NCBI GenBank assembly: GCA_002331255.1
Contig: DCZD01000005.1
Coordinates: 1 to 6,049 of the forward strand
DNA length: 6,049 nucleotides
Source of the DNA: Acidimicrobiaceae bacterium UBA2093
GTDB lineage: Bacteria; Actinomycetota; Acidimicrobiia; Acidimicrobiales; Ilumatobacteraceae
Direction: 5' to 3'
Below the pieces are notes generated by a model. That model saw only the letters and a list, made by a program, of their open reading frames with translations, did not search any database and was not told where the DNA came from. Both the position numbers and the translations under genes were made by a program. This document shows positions 5,292-6,049 of this stretch, piece by piece (position 1 is the first letter of the stretch; every line of letters starts with the position of its first letter).

Positions 5292-6049
5292 ATGGCAATT
5301 TTCGTCAACGAGAACACAAAGGTCATTGTCCAGGGCCTCACTGGCGGACAAGGCAAATATCACGGTCTGCGCAACAAGGCGTATGGCACACAGGTTGTCG
5401 GCGGAGTCACACCAGGCAAGGGTGGTACCGACGTCGAAGGTATTCCGGTGTTCAACTCTGTGGCTGAGGCGGTAGCCGCGACCGGAGCGACCGCATCGTT
5501 CGTGGCCGTGCCACCGAAGGCGGCACCTGCTGCAATTCTTGAGGCTGCTCAAGCTGGCATCGGCTTCGTTGTTTGTATCACGGAAGGTATTCCTGCTCAG
5601 GACGAGGCACGTACGTTCAATACGTTGAAGCGTGACTTTGCGAGGACGCGTCTGCTCGGTCCGAACTGCCCAGGAATCATCAGCCCAGGAAAGTGCAATA
5701 TCGGTATCACTGCCGGAGAAATCGCACAGCCGCCGTCAGCGAAGGGGCCGAATGTCGGCATCGTGTCGCGTTCAGGAACGCTCACCTATCAAGCGTTGTA
5801 TGAACTGAAGCAACTTGGTATTGGTGTCAGCACGTGCGTGGGAATTGGCGGCGACCCGGTACCGGGTACGTCGTTCATCGATTGTCTCGCCGAGTTTGAG
5901 AAAGACCCTGAAACGCACGCCATCATCATGATTGGCGAAATCGGTGGTAGTGCTGAAGAAGAAGCTGCTGACTTCATCAAGGCAAATGTGTCGAAGCCGA
6001 TGTCTGCGTACATCGCTGGTGTCACCGCACCTGCGGGCAAGAAGATGGG
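5292..6049 (+). CDS. sucD: Succinyl-CoA synthetase alpha subunit, truncated by the window edge
   Basis: The alpha subunit of succinyl-CoA synthetase, which binds CoA and carries the phosphorylated histidine. The first 252 residues are present and open to the right edge. The N-terminal CoA-binding Rossmann domain shows Q14-G-L-T-G-G-Q-G, then GGVTPGKGG (37-45), ITEGIP (96-101) and G123-P-N-C126-P-G, where C126 matches the CoA-contacting Cys of the family. The ligase domain shows VSRSGTLTYQ (158-167), GIGGDPVPGTSF (184-195) and IGEIGG (214-219), with E216 matching the Glu that contacts the phosphohistidine. The window ends in GKKMG; in homologues HAG follows, so the catalytic His should be the next residue outside. 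The sequence is intact as far as seen, and the truncation is only that of the window. It follows sucC by 9 nt, the usual order. Confidence 0.97.
   Translation, partial: MAIFVNENTKVIVQGLTGGQGKYHGLRNKAYGTQVVGGVTPGKGGTDVEGIPVFNSVAEAVAATGATASFVAVPPKAAPAAILEAAQAGIGFVVCITEGIPAQDEARTFNTLKRDFARTRLLGPNCPGIISPGKCNIGITAGEIAQPPSAKGPNVGIVSRSGTLTYQALYELKQLGIGVSTCVGIGGDPVPGTSFIDCLAEFEKDPETHAIIMIGEIGGSAEEEAADFIKANVSKPMSAYIAGVTAPAGKKM

Noticed and set aside
1..6049. CRISPR array, tRNA, insertion sequence or phage genes
   Set aside because: No regularly spaced direct repeats, tRNA-like cloverleaf, transposase or terminal inverted repeats were seen, and coding genes fill nearly all of the window.

Overview
The window looks like chromosomal DNA from a high-to-moderate G+C actinobacterium, most plausibly of the Acidimicrobiia (Ilumatobacter-like) type. 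This is an inference from four things: a very large Sec-exported protein ending in an LPETG sortase signal, an N-terminal CHRT...GHxxH module of a kind I associate with actinobacterial surface proteins, frequent GTG starts, and a cobalamin-dependent acyl-CoA mutase subunit beside sucCD. No rRNA, tRNA, mobile element or CRISPR array is visible.

Layout. Positions 1-73 are a short leader with a two-part hairpin (28-60) and an A/T-rich segment just before the first gene. Positions 74-2725 (+) encode an 883-residue mosaic cell-wall protein: signal peptide, Cys/His-rich module, fibronectin-like segment, putative Ig (He_PIG-like) domain, two tandem Ig-like modules each with a Cys pair, Thr/Ser linker, SdrD/Cna-B-like domain, and LPETG plus membrane helix plus basic tail. 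Positions 2771-3199 (+) encode a small flavodoxin-fold protein. Positions 3196-3672 (-) encode a small protein with one membrane anchor, converging on the flavodoxin gene with a 4-bp overlap of their ends. A 57-bp divergent intergenic region with an 18-bp inverted repeat separates it from a tight (+) gene cluster: a standalone B12-binding mutase subunit (3730-4131), sucC (4134-5282) and sucD (5292 to the window edge, cut just before the expected catalytic His).

How the genes fit together. The last three genes form a coherent metabolic operon. A B12-dependent acyl-CoA mutase of the methylmalonyl-CoA type makes succinyl-CoA, and succinyl-CoA synthetase converts succinyl-CoA to succinate with nucleoside triphosphate formation, joining propionyl-CoA or branched-chain catabolism to the TCA cycle. 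The large mutase subunit is not in the window. The surface protein, the flavodoxin-like protein and the membrane-anchored protein have no evident functional link to this operon. I do not see a clearly new multi-gene system. The items most worth a second look are the mutase-sucCD linkage, the divergent inverted repeat, the degenerate Rieske-like membrane protein and the mosaic surface protein.
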